Shown piece by piece: positions 50,862 through 59,967 of a DNA stretch of 64,000 bases. The position numbers and the translations under genes were made by a program. The notes under the pieces were generated by a model that was not told where the DNA came from, searched no databases, and saw only the letters and a program-made list of their open reading frames with translations. Positions within the stretch are counted from its first letter, which is position 1. Every line of letters begins with the position of its first letter. The stretch comes from Pseudomonas fluorescens (lineage in GTDB: Bacteria > Pseudomonadota > Gammaproteobacteria > Pseudomonadales > Pseudomonadaceae): positions 111,716 to 175,715 of the forward strand of contig NZ_CABVHK010000016.1 in assembly GCF_902497785.1 (NCBI RefSeq), written 5' to 3'.

Positions 50862-52577
50862 ATGCGCACCAGTCAATTTTTGCTCGCCACACAGAAAGAA
50901 ACGCCTTCCGATGCGGTCGTGATCAGCCATCAGCTGATGCTGCGCGCCGGCATGATCCGCAAACTCGCCTCGGGCCTTTACACCTGGCTGCCCATGGGCT
51001 TGCGAGTGATGCGCAAGGTCGAAGCCGTCGTTCGTGAAGAAATGAACGCCGCAGGCTCTCTCGAAGTGTTGATGCCGAGTACTCAACCGGCTGAGTTGTG
51101 GCAGGAATCCGGTCGCTGGGAAGAATACGGCCCCGAATTGCTGCGCTTCAAGGATCGTCACGGCCGCGACTTCTGCGCCGGCCCGACCCACGAAGAAGTG
51201 ATCACCGACCTGATGCGCAACGAGTTGAGCAGCTACAAACAGCTGCCGATCAACCTGTATCAGATCCAGACCAAATTCCGTGACGAAATCCGCCCTCGCT
51301 TCGGTTTGATGCGCGGCCGCGAATTCATCATGAAGGACGCCTACTCGTTCCACGCTGACCAGCCTTCGCTGCAGGTCACATACGACCGCATGCACCAGGC
51401 GTACTGCAACGTATTCACCCGTCTGGGCCTGAAATTCCGCCCTGTCGAAGCCGATAACGGCTCGATCGGCGGCGCCGGCTCCCACGAGTTCCACGTGCTG
51501 GCGGACTCCGGCGAAGACGACATCGTCTTCAGCAACGGTTCCGACTACGCGGCAAACATCGAGAAAGCCGAAGCCGTGCCACGGGAAACTTCCCGCGCCG
51601 CGCCGACTGAAGAGCTGCGCCTGGTCGACACGCCGAACGCCAAGACCATTGCGCAACTGGTCGAAGGCTTCAACCTGCCGATCGAGAAAACCATCAAGAC
51701 CCTCGTGGTCCACGCCGAAGAAGCAGGCAAGCTGATTGCCCTGATCATCCGTGGCGACCACGAGCTGAATGAAATCAAGGCGGCCAACCAGCCAGGCGTT
51801 GCCAGCCCGCTGGTCATGGCGTCCGAAAGCGAACTGCGCGACGCCATTGGCGCCGGCGCCGGCTCTCTCGGCCCGCTGAACCTGCCGCTGCCAATCATCA
51901 TCGACCGTTCCGTCGAGCTGATGAGCGACTTCGGCATCGGTGCGAACATCGACGACAAGCACTACTTCGGTGTGAACTGGGAACGTGATCTGCCGGTTCC
52001 GACCGTTGCCGACCTGCGCAACGTGGTCGCCGGCGACCCAAGCCCGGACGGCAAAGGCACGCTGGAAATCAAGCGCGGCATCGAAGTCGGGCACATCTTC
52101 CAGCTGGGCAACAAGTACAGCAAAGCGATGAAGTGCGAAGTGCTGGGCGAGAACGGCAAACCAGTGACTCTGGAAATGGGTTGCTACGGCATTGGCGTTT
52201 CCCGTGTGGTGGCTGCGGCCATTGAACAGGGCAACGACGACAAGGGCATTATCTGGAGCGACACCCTCGCGCCGTTCCAGGTGGCTTTGGTGCCGCTGCG
52301 CTACGAAACAGAACAGGTTCGCGAAGCCACGGACAAGCTCTACGCAGAATTGACTGCGGCCGGCTTCGAAGTGCTGCTGGACGATCGCGACAAGAAAACC
52401 AGCCCGGGCATCAAGTTCGCGGACATGGAGCTGATCGGCATTCCTCACCGGATCGTGGTCAGTGACCGCGGCCTCGCCGAAGGCAATCTGGAATACAAGA
52501 GCCGCACCGAGGCCGAAGCGCAAGCGCTGCCGGTTGCTGACGTGCTGTCGTTCCTCCAGGCCCGTATCCGCCGCTGA
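50862..52577 (+). CDS. proS: Proline-tRNA ligase
   Basis: A 571-residue class II synthetase of the bacterial type. It shows the N-terminal motif GLYTWLPMG, motif 2 FRDEIRPRFGLMRGREFIMKDAYSFH, an inserted YbaK-like editing domain (residues about 225-405) and motif 3 MGCYGIGVSRVVAAAIEQ. A C-terminal anticodon-binding domain ends the protein (FEVLLDDRDKKTSPGIKFADMELIGIP). Length fits the family. The next gene starts 17 bp downstream and may be co-transcribed. Confidence 0.97.
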   Translation: MRTSQFLLATQKETPSDAVVISHQLMLRAGMIRKLASGLYTWLPMGLRVMRKVEAVVREEMNAAGSLEVLMPSTQPAELWQESGRWEEYGPELLRFKDRHGRDFCAGPTHEEVITDLMRNELSSYKQLPINLYQIQTKFRDEIRPRFGLMRGREFIMKDAYSFHADQPSLQVTYDRMHQAYCNVFTRLGLKFRPVEADNGSIGGAGSHEFHVLADSGEDDIVFSNGSDYAANIEKAEAVPRETSRAAPTEELRLVDTPNAKTIAQLVEGFNLPIEKTIKTLVVHAEEAGKLIALIIRGDHELNEIKAANQPGVASPLVMASESELRDAIGAGAGSLGPLNLPLPIIIDRSVELMSDFGIGANIDDKHYFGVNWERDLPVPTVADLRNVVAGDPSPDGKGTLEIKRGIEVGHIFQLGNKYSKAMKCEVLGENGKPVTLEMGCYGIGVSRVVAAAIEQGNDDKGIIWSDTLAPFQVALVPLRYETEQVREATDKLYAELTAAGFEVLLDDRDKKTSPGIKFADMELIGIPHRIVVSDRGLAEGNLEYKSRTEAEAQALPVADVLSFLQARIRR

Positions 52578-52594
52578 CACCAGATAGAGAAGTC

Positions 52595-53548
52595 ATGTTC
52601 AAGCGAAACACCTTAGGCCTCGGTGGTGCCGCCCTGTGCGGCACCCTGCTGGTCAGCGGCTGCGCCAATCACATGTCGCAACGCAGCGAGCACGAGGAAC
52701 GTGTCGAGCGCAAACTGCTCGATCACAGCCTGCAGATCGATGTCGGCGAGCCCAAGGTGCTTGAGCTGCCGCAACGTCGGGTGAAGATCCACGAGCAGAA
52801 GACCTTCGAGGTCACCGAGTTCGAAGTCACTCGTCGTTACGATCGCTACACGCCCTACCAACCCTGGCGGGAGGTCTACGAGATCCCGCTGGGCGCAGTG
52901 GCCGTAGTGGCTGGCGTCGGCGCGAACGTGGTCAACGTATTCGCGCTCGGCAACCTGCCGGATAGCGTGACCAAGGACTGGTTCAGTTACGGCATCGCCG
53001 GGCTCAACCCGTTCATGAACGCGCCGTCCAACGGTCGTTCCCAGCAGAATCTCGCCGGTATCGACGAGGTCCAACTGGACAAGCGCACTGAATACTCGAG
53101 CCTGCCGTGGAGCGAGCGCCCGGTGGAGGTCAAGGCCGGCAAGGAAACGTTCGAGCTCAGCACCGACAAAAATGGTGTGTTGCGGATCAACCTGCTCGAC
53201 AGCCCGTTTGCCGAACATGACATCAATCACCTGAGCCGGTTGTTGATCAGCGTCGCCGATTCCCAGGACGATGTGCACAGCGACTCGTCCCTGGCAGTCA
53301 GCAGCTCGTTGCGCGGAAAACTGCTCGAAGCCCATGGGCTGATTTATGACGACCTCGAAGACGACGAAGTGAGCCAGTGGGTACACCGGGTCAAACGCCT
53401 GTCGGAGCTCGGTCTGGAAGAAGAAGCAAGCGAGCTGGAACAGAGCCTGATCGAACTGACGCGCAACGATCCCGAATTGCAGACCGAATTCCTCAAGTCG
53501 CTGACCAAGGATGCCGGTCGACTGGTGGCGGATCCGGGACCGACTTAA
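52595..53548 (+). CDS. Conserved lipoprotein of unknown function
   Basis: A 317-residue lipoprotein precursor (lipobox TLLVSGC). It has a charged segment after the lipobox and a beta-rich region (RVKIHEQKTFEVTEFEVTRRYDRY). A short hydrophobic stretch (IPLGAVAVVAGVGANVVNVFALG, about residues 97-119) could insert in a membrane. The C-terminus is acidic and helical (ELGLEEEASELEQSLIELTRNDPEL). I recognise no named family. It follows proS closely on the same strand. Confidence 0.72.
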   Translation: MFKRNTLGLGGAALCGTLLVSGCANHMSQRSEHEERVERKLLDHSLQIDVGEPKVLELPQRRVKIHEQKTFEVTEFEVTRRYDRYTPYQPWREVYEIPLGAVAVVAGVGANVVNVFALGNLPDSVTKDWFSYGIAGLNPFMNAPSNGRSQQNLAGIDEVQLDKRTEYSSLPWSERPVEVKAGKETFELSTDKNGVLRINLLDSPFAEHDINHLSRLLISVADSQDDVHSDSSLAVSSSLRGKLLEAHGLIYDDLEDDEVSQWVHRVKRLSELGLEEEASELEQSLIELTRNDPELQTEFLKSLTKDAGRLVADPGPT

Positions 53549-53556
53549 GACCTGTT

Positions 53557-53631
53557 AAAAGATCGCAGCCTTCGGCAGCTCCTACAGAGTACGCATTCCC
53601 GTGTAGGAGCTGCCGAAGGCTGCGATCTTTT
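53557..53631. repeat. REP pair, class A
   Basis: A near-perfect inverted pair between the convergent lipoprotein and dinB genes. Confidence 0.92.
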
Positions 53632-53643
53632 GATTTTCAAGCC

Positions 53644-54705
53644 TCAACGCTCAAACAACTCCATCTGCTCAAATCCGCCCCGCAAATCCTCCAGCCGCAC
53701 TCCAATCCCCAACAACCGCACTGGCTTGCCGCCGCGATTGAACGCTTGGGTCAGCAGCAGCTGATAACTCCCCAGATCCCGCCCTGCCCCGGCCTGCTCC
53801 AGCGTGGTCTGGGTAAAGTCATGGAATTTCACTTTGACGAACGGCTTGCCCGGTCGATAGCTGCTGTCGATCCGCGCCATGCGACCCGCCAGGGTTTCCA
53901 GCAGTTCGGGCAGTTTGTCCAGACAGCTCACTAGATCCGGCAGGTCCACGTCGTAGGTATTTTCGACGCTGATCGACTGACGCCGACTGTCGTTGTGCAC
54001 CAAACGGTCATCAATCCCACGGGCCAGGCTCCAGAGTCGTTCGCCAAAACTGCCGAATTCACGCACCAGCGCCAACTTGTCCCATTCGCGCAAGTGCGAG
54101 CAATCGACAATGCCGAGCCTGCCCAGTTTGTCAGCGGTCACTTTGCCGACGCCGTGCAACTTGCTCACCGGCAAGCCGCTGACAAAATCCTCGACCTGAT
54201 CCGGAGTGATGACGAACAAGCCGTTGGGTTTCTTCCAGTCGCTGGCAATCTTCGCCAGGAATTTATTCGGCGCGACACCGGCCGAGACTGTGATGTGCAG
54301 CTGATTGGACACCCGACGACGGATATCCTGGGCAATGCGTGTGGCGCTGCCGCCAAAATGCGCGCAGTCCGACACATCGAGGTAGGCCTCATCGAGGGAA
54401 AGCGGTTCGATCAAGTCAGTGTAATCGCGAAAGATCGTATGAATTTCCTTCGACGCTTCTCTATAGGCGTCCATGTGCGGCTTGACGATGGTCAGGTCCG
54501 GGCACAACTTCAGAGCATGCCCGGAAGACATCGCCGAACGCACGCCATACGCCCGCGCCTCATAGTTACAGGTGGCGATCACGCCACGACGATCCGCCGA
54601 GCCGCCGACCGCCAAGGGTTTACCGGCCAGTCGCGGGTCGTCACGCATCTCGATAGCGGCGTAAAAGCAGTCACAATCGACGTGGATGATTTTTCGCTGG
54701 GTCAT
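53644..54705 (-). CDS. dinB: DNA polymerase IV
   Basis: A 353-residue Y-family translesion polymerase. It shows the catalytic HVDCDCFYAAIEM, GVIATCNYEARAYGVRSAM, and SLDEAYLDVS (the acidic pair), then the helix-hairpin-helix LHGVGKVTADKLGRLGI and the little-finger domain. The start MTQRKIIHVDCD (ATG 54703-54705) fits the family. A longer frame upstream has no homology-like features. A LexA-type box lies 69 bp before the start. The C-terminal beta-clamp-type motif (QMELF) is present. Confidence 0.95.
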   Translation of the reverse strand: MTQRKIIHVDCDCFYAAIEMRDDPRLAGKPLAVGGSADRRGVIATCNYEARAYGVRSAMSSGHALKLCPDLTIVKPHMDAYREASKEIHTIFRDYTDLIEPLSLDEAYLDVSDCAHFGGSATRIAQDIRRRVSNQLHITVSAGVAPNKFLAKIASDWKKPNGLFVITPDQVEDFVSGLPVSKLHGVGKVTADKLGRLGIVDCSHLREWDKLALVREFGSFGERLWSLARGIDDRLVHNDSRRQSISVENTYDVDLPDLVSCLDKLPELLETLAGRMARIDSSYRPGKPFVKVKFHDFTQTTLEQAGAGRDLGSYQLLLTQAFNRGGKPVRLLGIGVRLEDLRGGFEQMELFER

Positions 54706-54773
54706 AGGAAAGCGATGTTCATGGCAAAGAAATGGAGTCAGTACGTGCCGGACCGGCAGTATCTCACCGACAC

Positions 54774-54789
54774 CTGTATATAGCACCAG
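54774..54789. promoter_or_regulatory. LexA (SOS) box upstream of dinB
   Basis: CTGTATATAGCACCAG has the form CTG-N10-CAG with the left half identical to the strong consensus (CTGTATAT). It lies 69 bp before the dinB ATG, where the promoter should be. Confidence 0.82.
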
Positions 54790-54965
54790 TGGTATGAATG
54801 TTCTTTTCGGCACGTAGGAAAAGTAACAGCTGAATTTGTTTTCTCAATCGAAAGACCGCCTACGATAGAGCTGCAGGCCTTGCCACGCCTGACTCACAGC
54901 CGGTTACAGCCTTCTCGATTCAAGCTAAGCGATTGAACCAGAAGAAGTTTTATCTCGATTGCAGG

Positions 54966-54993
54966 TTGACAGCCCAGCGATCCTCTGTAGAAT
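54966..54993 (+). promoter_or_regulatory. Sigma-70 promoter of the first initiator tRNA gene
   Basis: TTGACA (54966-54971), 16-bp spacer, TAGAAT (54988-54993); the tRNA begins 14 bp later. Confidence 0.85.
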
Positions 54994-55006
54994 GCCGACA
55001 CACAGA

Positions 55007-55083
<77 letters not shown>

Positions 55084-55089
55084 AACATC

Positions 55090-55121
55090 AAAAAAGGCTA
55101 CTCGAAAGAGTGGCCTTTTTT
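55090..55121 (+). terminator. Terminator of the first initiator tRNA gene
   Basis: AAAAAAGGCTACTC-GAAA-GAGTGGCCTTTTTT; the same sequence follows the second copy. Confidence 0.93.
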
Positions 55122-55142
55122 GTGCGCGTCAAAAAAACTCAT

Positions 55143-55243
55143 TGTAGGAGCGAGCTTGCTCGCGAAAAACCGGAGGCAACCACGGGGCATCTGGTTTTAC
55201 GCGTTTTCGTTCACGACCATCGCGAGCAAGCTCGCTCCTACAG
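55143..55243. repeat. REPIN, class B (TGTAGGAGCGAGC subtype)
   Basis: An inverted pair between the two tRNA genes; it shares spacer sequence with the copy at 48663. Confidence 0.92.
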
Positions 55244-55339
55244 GTCTGACGGGAAATCATTCCAACTCCGAACTTTATCCCTCCCCTGCGACCGTTCGCC
55301 GCTTAATCACGCTTATTTGACCCCTTTCCAGATTAACGG

Positions 55340-55367
55340 TTGACACCTCGGCGTATCTCTATAGAAT
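55340..55367 (+). promoter_or_regulatory. Sigma-70 promoter of the second initiator tRNA gene
   Basis: TTGACA (55340-55345), 16-bp spacer, TAGAAT (55362-55367), equivalent to the promoter of the first copy. Confidence 0.85.
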
Positions 55368-55380
55368 GCCGCCACACAGA

Positions 55381-55457
<77 letters not shown>

Positions 55458-55463
55458 AACATC

Positions 55464-55495
55464 AAAAAAGGCTACTCGAAAGAGTGGCCTTTTTT
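55464..55495 (+). terminator. Terminator of the second initiator tRNA gene
   Basis: An identical stem-loop and T tract to that at 55090. Confidence 0.93.
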
Positions 55496-55734
55496 GTATC
55501 TGTCGAAAAAGTCCTTTCGCAACAATGACCTGTCATTCTCCGCAGAGACGTTCGAGATCAACGATGCGCCGGGTTCAGACTATGCTGATCCCAGGCCGAA
55601 CGCTCTAAAACGGATGCCTTGCCATCGCCGACATCCGGTGAGAGGCGTTAATATTTGTGATTATTTTTTTCTACAGGGATTGGTAACTTGGCTCGATACC
55701 CCCATCCTGTCGCGCACAATCCAAGAGGTGATTG

Positions 55735-58377
55735 ATGCGCGCCAACTCGTCTGATCCACAAGACACCGTCACAGCGACACAACCGATCAAGGCCGAGCGT
55801 TTGCGCTTGCTGGATCTGGTGAGCAAATACCGTCAGCCCATCGGTTTGGCGGTCACGTTGCTACTGTTCGCTATCGCGCTGATTGCCTGTCGCCACCTGC
55901 TGAGCGAACTCGATCTCTACGCTCTGCACGACTCTATTCTCGATGTACCGAAACCGGCTTTGCTCGGTGCGCTGCTGGCCACCGTCGTCGGTTTCATCAT
56001 TTTGCTCGGCTACGAATGGTCCGCCAGCCGCTATGCCGGCGTGACGCTGGCGCCTCGGATTCTCGCCCTCGGCGGGTTTACCGCGTTCGCCATCGGCAAT
56101 GCCATCGGTCTTTCGATGCTGTCGGGAGGCTCGGTTCGTTACCGTTTATATGCGCGTCATGGTCTGGGGGCAGGCGAAGTTGCCCGCATGACCCTGTTTG
56201 CCAGTCTTTCCCTCGGCTGCGCCCTGCCCCCGCTGGCCGCCCTGGCCACGCTGAGTAACCTGCCTGCCGCTTCTGCCGCTCTCGGTTTTTCCGAAACGTT
56301 GCTGGGTGCGATTGCCGCCGCAGTGTTGCTGCTGTTTACAGTGCTCGCAGTCGGCATCTACCGTCGTCGCCTGCCGGAGCAACCCTACCCGGACAACCTG
56401 CTAGTCAAGATCGGTCGTCGCACCGTGCGACTTCCAGGTCGCCGCCTGACCTTTCTGCAACTGATCATCACCGCCCTCGACGTGGCCGCCGCCGCGACCG
56501 TGCTTTATCTGCTGCTGCCGGAAGCGCCGCCCTTCGGCGCATTCCTGCTGGTGTACTTGCTGGCGTTGGCCGCGGGCGTGCTCAGTCATGTGCCCGGCGG
56601 CGTCGGCGTATTCGAAGCGATTCTGCTGGCCGCCTTCGCCGACAAACTCGGCGCTGCCCCCCTGGCGGCCGCGCTGCTGTTGTATCGCTTGATCTACGTG
56701 GTGCTGCCGTTGCTGGTGGCGTGTTTGCTGCTGCTGATCAACGAAGGCCAACGCCTGTTTCAGACGCGTCAGTCATTGCGTGCAGCGTCCGGTCTGGCCG
56801 CACCGATCCTGGCGGTGCTGGTGTTTCTGTCCGGCGTGGTGTTGCTGTTTTCCGGTGTGACGCCAGAAATCGACACGCGCCTGGAACACATCGGTTTTCT
56901 GATCCCCCATCGGCTGGTCGACGCCTCGCACTTCGGCGCCAGTCTGGTTGGCGTGCTTTGCCTGCTGCTGGCGCAGGGTCTGCGTCGGCGCCTGTCGGCG
57001 GCGTGGATGTTGACCACCATTCTGTTGCTGGTCGGCGCCGTGCTCTCGCTGCTTAAAGGCTTCGACTGGGAAGAAGCCTGCCTGATGACCTTGACCGCAA
57101 GCCTGCTGGGGGTTTTTCGGCGCTCGTTCTATCGCCCGAGCCGTTTGACCGAATTGCCGTTCTCGCCGCTGTATCTGGTGTCGAGCTTGTGCGTTCTGGG
57201 TGCATCGATCTGGCTGCTGCTGTTTGCCTATCAGGACGTTCCCTACAGCCATCAACTCTGGTGGCAGTTCACCCTCGATGCCGATGCCCCGCGCGGCTTG
57301 CGTTCGTTGCTCGGCGCCGCGGTGCTGCTGGTGGTGGTTTCCCTGACCTGGCTGTTACGCACAGCGCGCCCGGTGATTCACCTGCCGACACCGGACGAGC
57401 TGGACCGCGCAGTAAAGATCCTGATGGCGTCCGCGCAACCGGACGGCGGCCTCGCCCTGACCGGTGACAAGGCGCTGCTGTTTCACCCCAACGACGAAGC
57501 GTTCCTGATGTACGCCCGCCGTGGCCGCAGCCTGGTGGCGCTGTATGACCCGATTGGCCCGACCCAGCAACGGGCGGAAATGATCTGGCAGTTCCGCGAC
57601 CTCTGCGACATTCACCACGCCCGCCCCGTGTTCTATCAAGTGCGCGCCGAGAACCTGCCGTATTACATGGACATCGGCCTGACCGCGATCAAGCTCGGCG
57701 AAGAAGCCCGGGTCGATCTGAGGCGCTTTGATCTCGACGCCAAGGGCAAAGAGATGAAGGACCTGCGCTACACCTGGAACCGTGGCACCCGCGATGGGCT
57801 GTCGCTGGAAATCCATGAGCCAGGGCAAGCGCCGATGGATGAACTGAAGGTCATCTCCGATGCCTGGCTGACCGGCAAGAACGTGCGCGAGAAAGGCTTC
57901 TCCCTCGGCCGTTTCAGTGATGACTACCTCAAGCATTTCCGCGTCGCGGTGATTCGATTCGAAGGGCGTCCGGTGGCGTTCGCCAATTTGCTCGAGACCT
58001 ACGGCCATGACCTGGCCAGCCTCGACCTGATGCGCGCGCACCCGGAGGCCCCCAAGCTGACCATGGAATTCATGATGGTCGGCCTGATTCAACATTATAA
58101 AAATCATGGATACGCACGGTTCAGCCTGGGCATGGTGCCGCTGTCGGGGTTGCAACCCCGGCGTGGCGCGCCACTGACCCAGCGCCTGGGCTCGATGGTA
58201 TTCCGCCGTGGTGAGCAGCTCTACAACTTCCAAGGCTTGCGCCGCTTCAAAGACAAGTTCCAGCCTGACTGGGAACCCCGTTATATGGCCGTGCCCGCCG
58301 GACTCGATCCGTTGGTGGCGCTGGCCGACACTGCCGCCCTGATTGCGGGCGGCTTGACTGGATTGGTGAAACGCTGA
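55735..58377 (+). CDS. mprF: MprF-type aminoacyl-phosphatidylglycerol synthase/flippase
   Basis: An 880-residue membrane protein. The N-terminal 550 residues have about 14 helices (flippase part), including HVPGGVGVFEAILLAAF typical of the UPF0104/LPG flippase domain. The C-terminal 300 residues are the DUF2156 aminoacyl transferase (GDKALLFHPNDEAFLMYARRGRSLVALYDPIGP, GFSLGRF, then ARFSLGMVPLSGL). In P. aeruginosa the homologue makes alanyl-phosphatidylglycerol and lowers sensitivity to cationic peptides. The start is the ATG at 55735, five bases after AGAGGTG; a TTG just before it is in frame. It is coupled to the next gene by a one-base overlap. Confidence 0.93.
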   Translation: MRANSSDPQDTVTATQPIKAERLRLLDLVSKYRQPIGLAVTLLLFAIALIACRHLLSELDLYALHDSILDVPKPALLGALLATVVGFIILLGYEWSASRYAGVTLAPRILALGGFTAFAIGNAIGLSMLSGGSVRYRLYARHGLGAGEVARMTLFASLSLGCALPPLAALATLSNLPAASAALGFSETLLGAIAAAVLLLFTVLAVGIYRRRLPEQPYPDNLLVKIGRRTVRLPGRRLTFLQLIITALDVAAAATVLYLLLPEAPPFGAFLLVYLLALAAGVLSHVPGGVGVFEAILLAAFADKLGAAPLAAALLLYRLIYVVLPLLVACLLLLINEGQRLFQTRQSLRAASGLAAPILAVLVFLSGVVLLFSGVTPEIDTRLEHIGFLIPHRLVDASHFGASLVGVLCLLLAQGLRRRLSAAWMLTTILLLVGAVLSLLKGFDWEEACLMTLTASLLGVFRRSFYRPSRLTELPFSPLYLVSSLCVLGASIWLLLFAYQDVPYSHQLWWQFTLDADAPRGLRSLLGAAVLLVVVSLTWLLRTARPVIHLPTPDELDRAVKILMASAQPDGGLALTGDKALLFHPNDEAFLMYARRGRSLVALYDPIGPTQQRAEMIWQFRDLCDIHHARPVFYQVRAENLPYYMDIGLTAIKLGEEARVDLRRFDLDAKGKEMKDLRYTWNRGTRDGLSLEIHEPGQAPMDELKVISDAWLTGKNVREKGFSLGRFSDDYLKHFRVAVIRFEGRPVAFANLLETYGHDLASLDLMRAHPEAPKLTMEFMMVGLIQHYKNHGYARFSLGMVPLSGLQPRRGAPLTQRLGSMVFRRGEQLYNFQGLRRFKDKFQPDWEPRYMAVPAGLDPLVALADTAALIAGGLTGLVKR

Positions 58378-59672
58378 TGATTCAACGCTCCTTGAAGTAC
58401 ATCCTGGCCGCACTGATTGTGCTGGCCGTGATTGCCGGCGGCGGCTTCTGGTACCTCAAACGGCCGGCACCCGAGCCGACCCTCGAACGGCTGACGCCGG
58501 CCGATGGCGCCGCGATGACCCGCGTCATTCCCGGCAACACACCACGAGCGCAGGTGCTGGTGGCGGTCAATGAAGACCAGAAACTCAGCGACAAACAACT
58601 GATGACGCTCAGCCGCAGCGGCTCGGCGCAGATAGTTCAGGTGATCCTGCCCAAGGACTGCCTGCTGCAAAGCCGCGCCCTGCAAGCGGGCCTGAGAGAA
58701 CTCAAAGGCCCGGCGACCCTGGTCAGCGGCATCGGCCCCGGCGCCGTGCTGGCGTGGCGCTGGTTGTCCGAGCAGAAGGACGCCAAGGCCCAAGCCGTTT
58801 CGGTGGACCTCGCGCTGGAAAAACCAGGTTGTACTCATCTGCTGCCGAAAAGCGCCGCCCACGGACATTGGCTGGTGGCGTGGAACGACAACCCGGACGA
58901 CACCAGTGCCGGTTTCGTGCGCGACCAGCCCAACGCCGAAACCAGCATCAGCGACTACGACATCAACCTGCCGCAAGTGCTGAACAACGAACTGCGCAAG
59001 ATTCTCGTCGGTGGCGACAAAGCCGCTGGCGGCCTGCAGATTCCAGTGGTTGAAGTCCCGGCCGGCCAAGCCAGGGACACCGTCACCCTGTTCCTCTCCG
59101 GCGACGGCGGCTGGCGCGACCTCGACCGCGATGTGGCGGGCGAGATGGCCAAGATCGGCTACCCGGTGGTCGGCATCGACACCCTGCGCTACTACTGGCA
59201 GCACAAAAGCCCGGAGCAAAGCGCCCTCGACCTCGCCGAACTGATGCAGCACTACCGGCAGAAATGGGGCACCAAGCGCTTCATCCTCACCGGTTACTCC
59301 TTCGGCGCCGACGTCCTACCGGCGATCTACAACCGCTTGGAAGCCTCGGAACAGCAACGCGTCGACGCGATCATCCTGCTCGCCTTCGCCCGCACCGGCA
59401 GCTTCGAAATCGAAGTCGAAGGCTGGCTCGGCAACGCCGGCAAAGAAGCCGCCACCGGCCCGGAAATGGCCAAGCTGCCAGCGCAGAAGGTGGTGTGCAT
59501 TTACGGTGAAGAAGAAACCGACGAAAGCGGCTGCACCGACAAGACTGCCGTGGGCGAAGCGATCAAATTGCCTGGCGGGCACCACTTCGACGAGAACTAT
59601 CCGAAACTGGCGGGCCTGTTAGTGGATGTGATCCAGAAGCGCCAAGCTAAGGACGCGGCGACTCAGGAGTGA
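58377..59672 (+). CDS. AcvB/VirJ-family aminoacyl-phosphatidylglycerol hydrolase
   Basis: A 431-residue alpha/beta hydrolase with an N-terminal anchor/signal helix (ILAALIVLAVIAGGGFWYL), so it acts in the periplasm. The nucleophile elbow is LTGYSFGADV; VTLFLSGDGGWRDLDRDVA precedes it, and the catalytic His is probably in LPGGHHFDENY. The P. aeruginosa homologue next to its mprF removes alanine from alanyl-phosphatidylglycerol. It begins inside the mprF stop (TGATG), so synthase and hydrolase are made together. Confidence 0.9.
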   Translation: MIQRSLKYILAALIVLAVIAGGGFWYLKRPAPEPTLERLTPADGAAMTRVIPGNTPRAQVLVAVNEDQKLSDKQLMTLSRSGSAQIVQVILPKDCLLQSRALQAGLRELKGPATLVSGIGPGAVLAWRWLSEQKDAKAQAVSVDLALEKPGCTHLLPKSAAHGHWLVAWNDNPDDTSAGFVRDQPNAETSISDYDINLPQVLNNELRKILVGGDKAAGGLQIPVVEVPAGQARDTVTLFLSGDGGWRDLDRDVAGEMAKIGYPVVGIDTLRYYWQHKSPEQSALDLAELMQHYRQKWGTKRFILTGYSFGADVLPAIYNRLEASEQQRVDAIILLAFARTGSFEIEVEGWLGNAGKEAATGPEMAKLPAQKVVCIYGEEETDESGCTDKTAVGEAIKLPGGHHFDENYPKLAGLLVDVIQKRQAKDAATQE

Positions 59673-59688
59673 TCTGAGTCCCGCCCAC

Positions 59689-59727
59689 AAAAAAGCCCTC
59701 GCTGCCACACGGTATCGGGGGCTTTTT
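59689..59727 (+). terminator. Terminator of the mprF-hydrolase operon
   Basis: AAAAAGCCCTCG...CGGGGGCTTTTT with a T tract, 16 bp after the stop. The left half (GCCCACAAAAAAGCCCTCGCTGCCA) is repeated almost identically at 59870, before the next terminator. Confidence 0.88.
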
Positions 59728-59753
59728 CATTCCGCCTGTCACACCACAAATCC

Positions 59754-59848
59754 CCTGTGGGAGCGAGCCTGCTCGCGATAGCGGCGGCACATCCACCAAA
59801 GATGTGACTGACAGAACGCTTTCGCGAGCAGGCTAGCTCCCACAAGGG
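59754..59848. repeat. REPIN, class B
   Basis: An inverted pair of the class B unit between two similar terminators. Confidence 0.92.
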
Positions 59849-59875
59849 ATTACCAATCGCCTCGAACTCGCCCAC

Positions 59876-59915
59876 AAAAAAAGCCCTCGCTGCCATAAGG
59901 CTGCGAGGGCTTTTC
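59876..59915. terminator. Terminator at the end of the minus-strand island operon
   Basis: AAAAGCCCTCGC and GCGAGGGCTTTT form a 12-bp stem with A and T tracts on either side, so it can act in both directions. It lies 52 bp past the stop of the phosphatase-like gene. Confidence 0.85.
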
Positions 59916-59967
59916 GGCATGTACAACCCCCGGCCTGACTTTATGGCGATGGGTCTGCCTTCAAAGT

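Noticed and set aside
50826..52580. A 584-codon open frame antisense to proS
   Set aside because: It mirrors proS codon bias exactly and has no domain; proS is certain.
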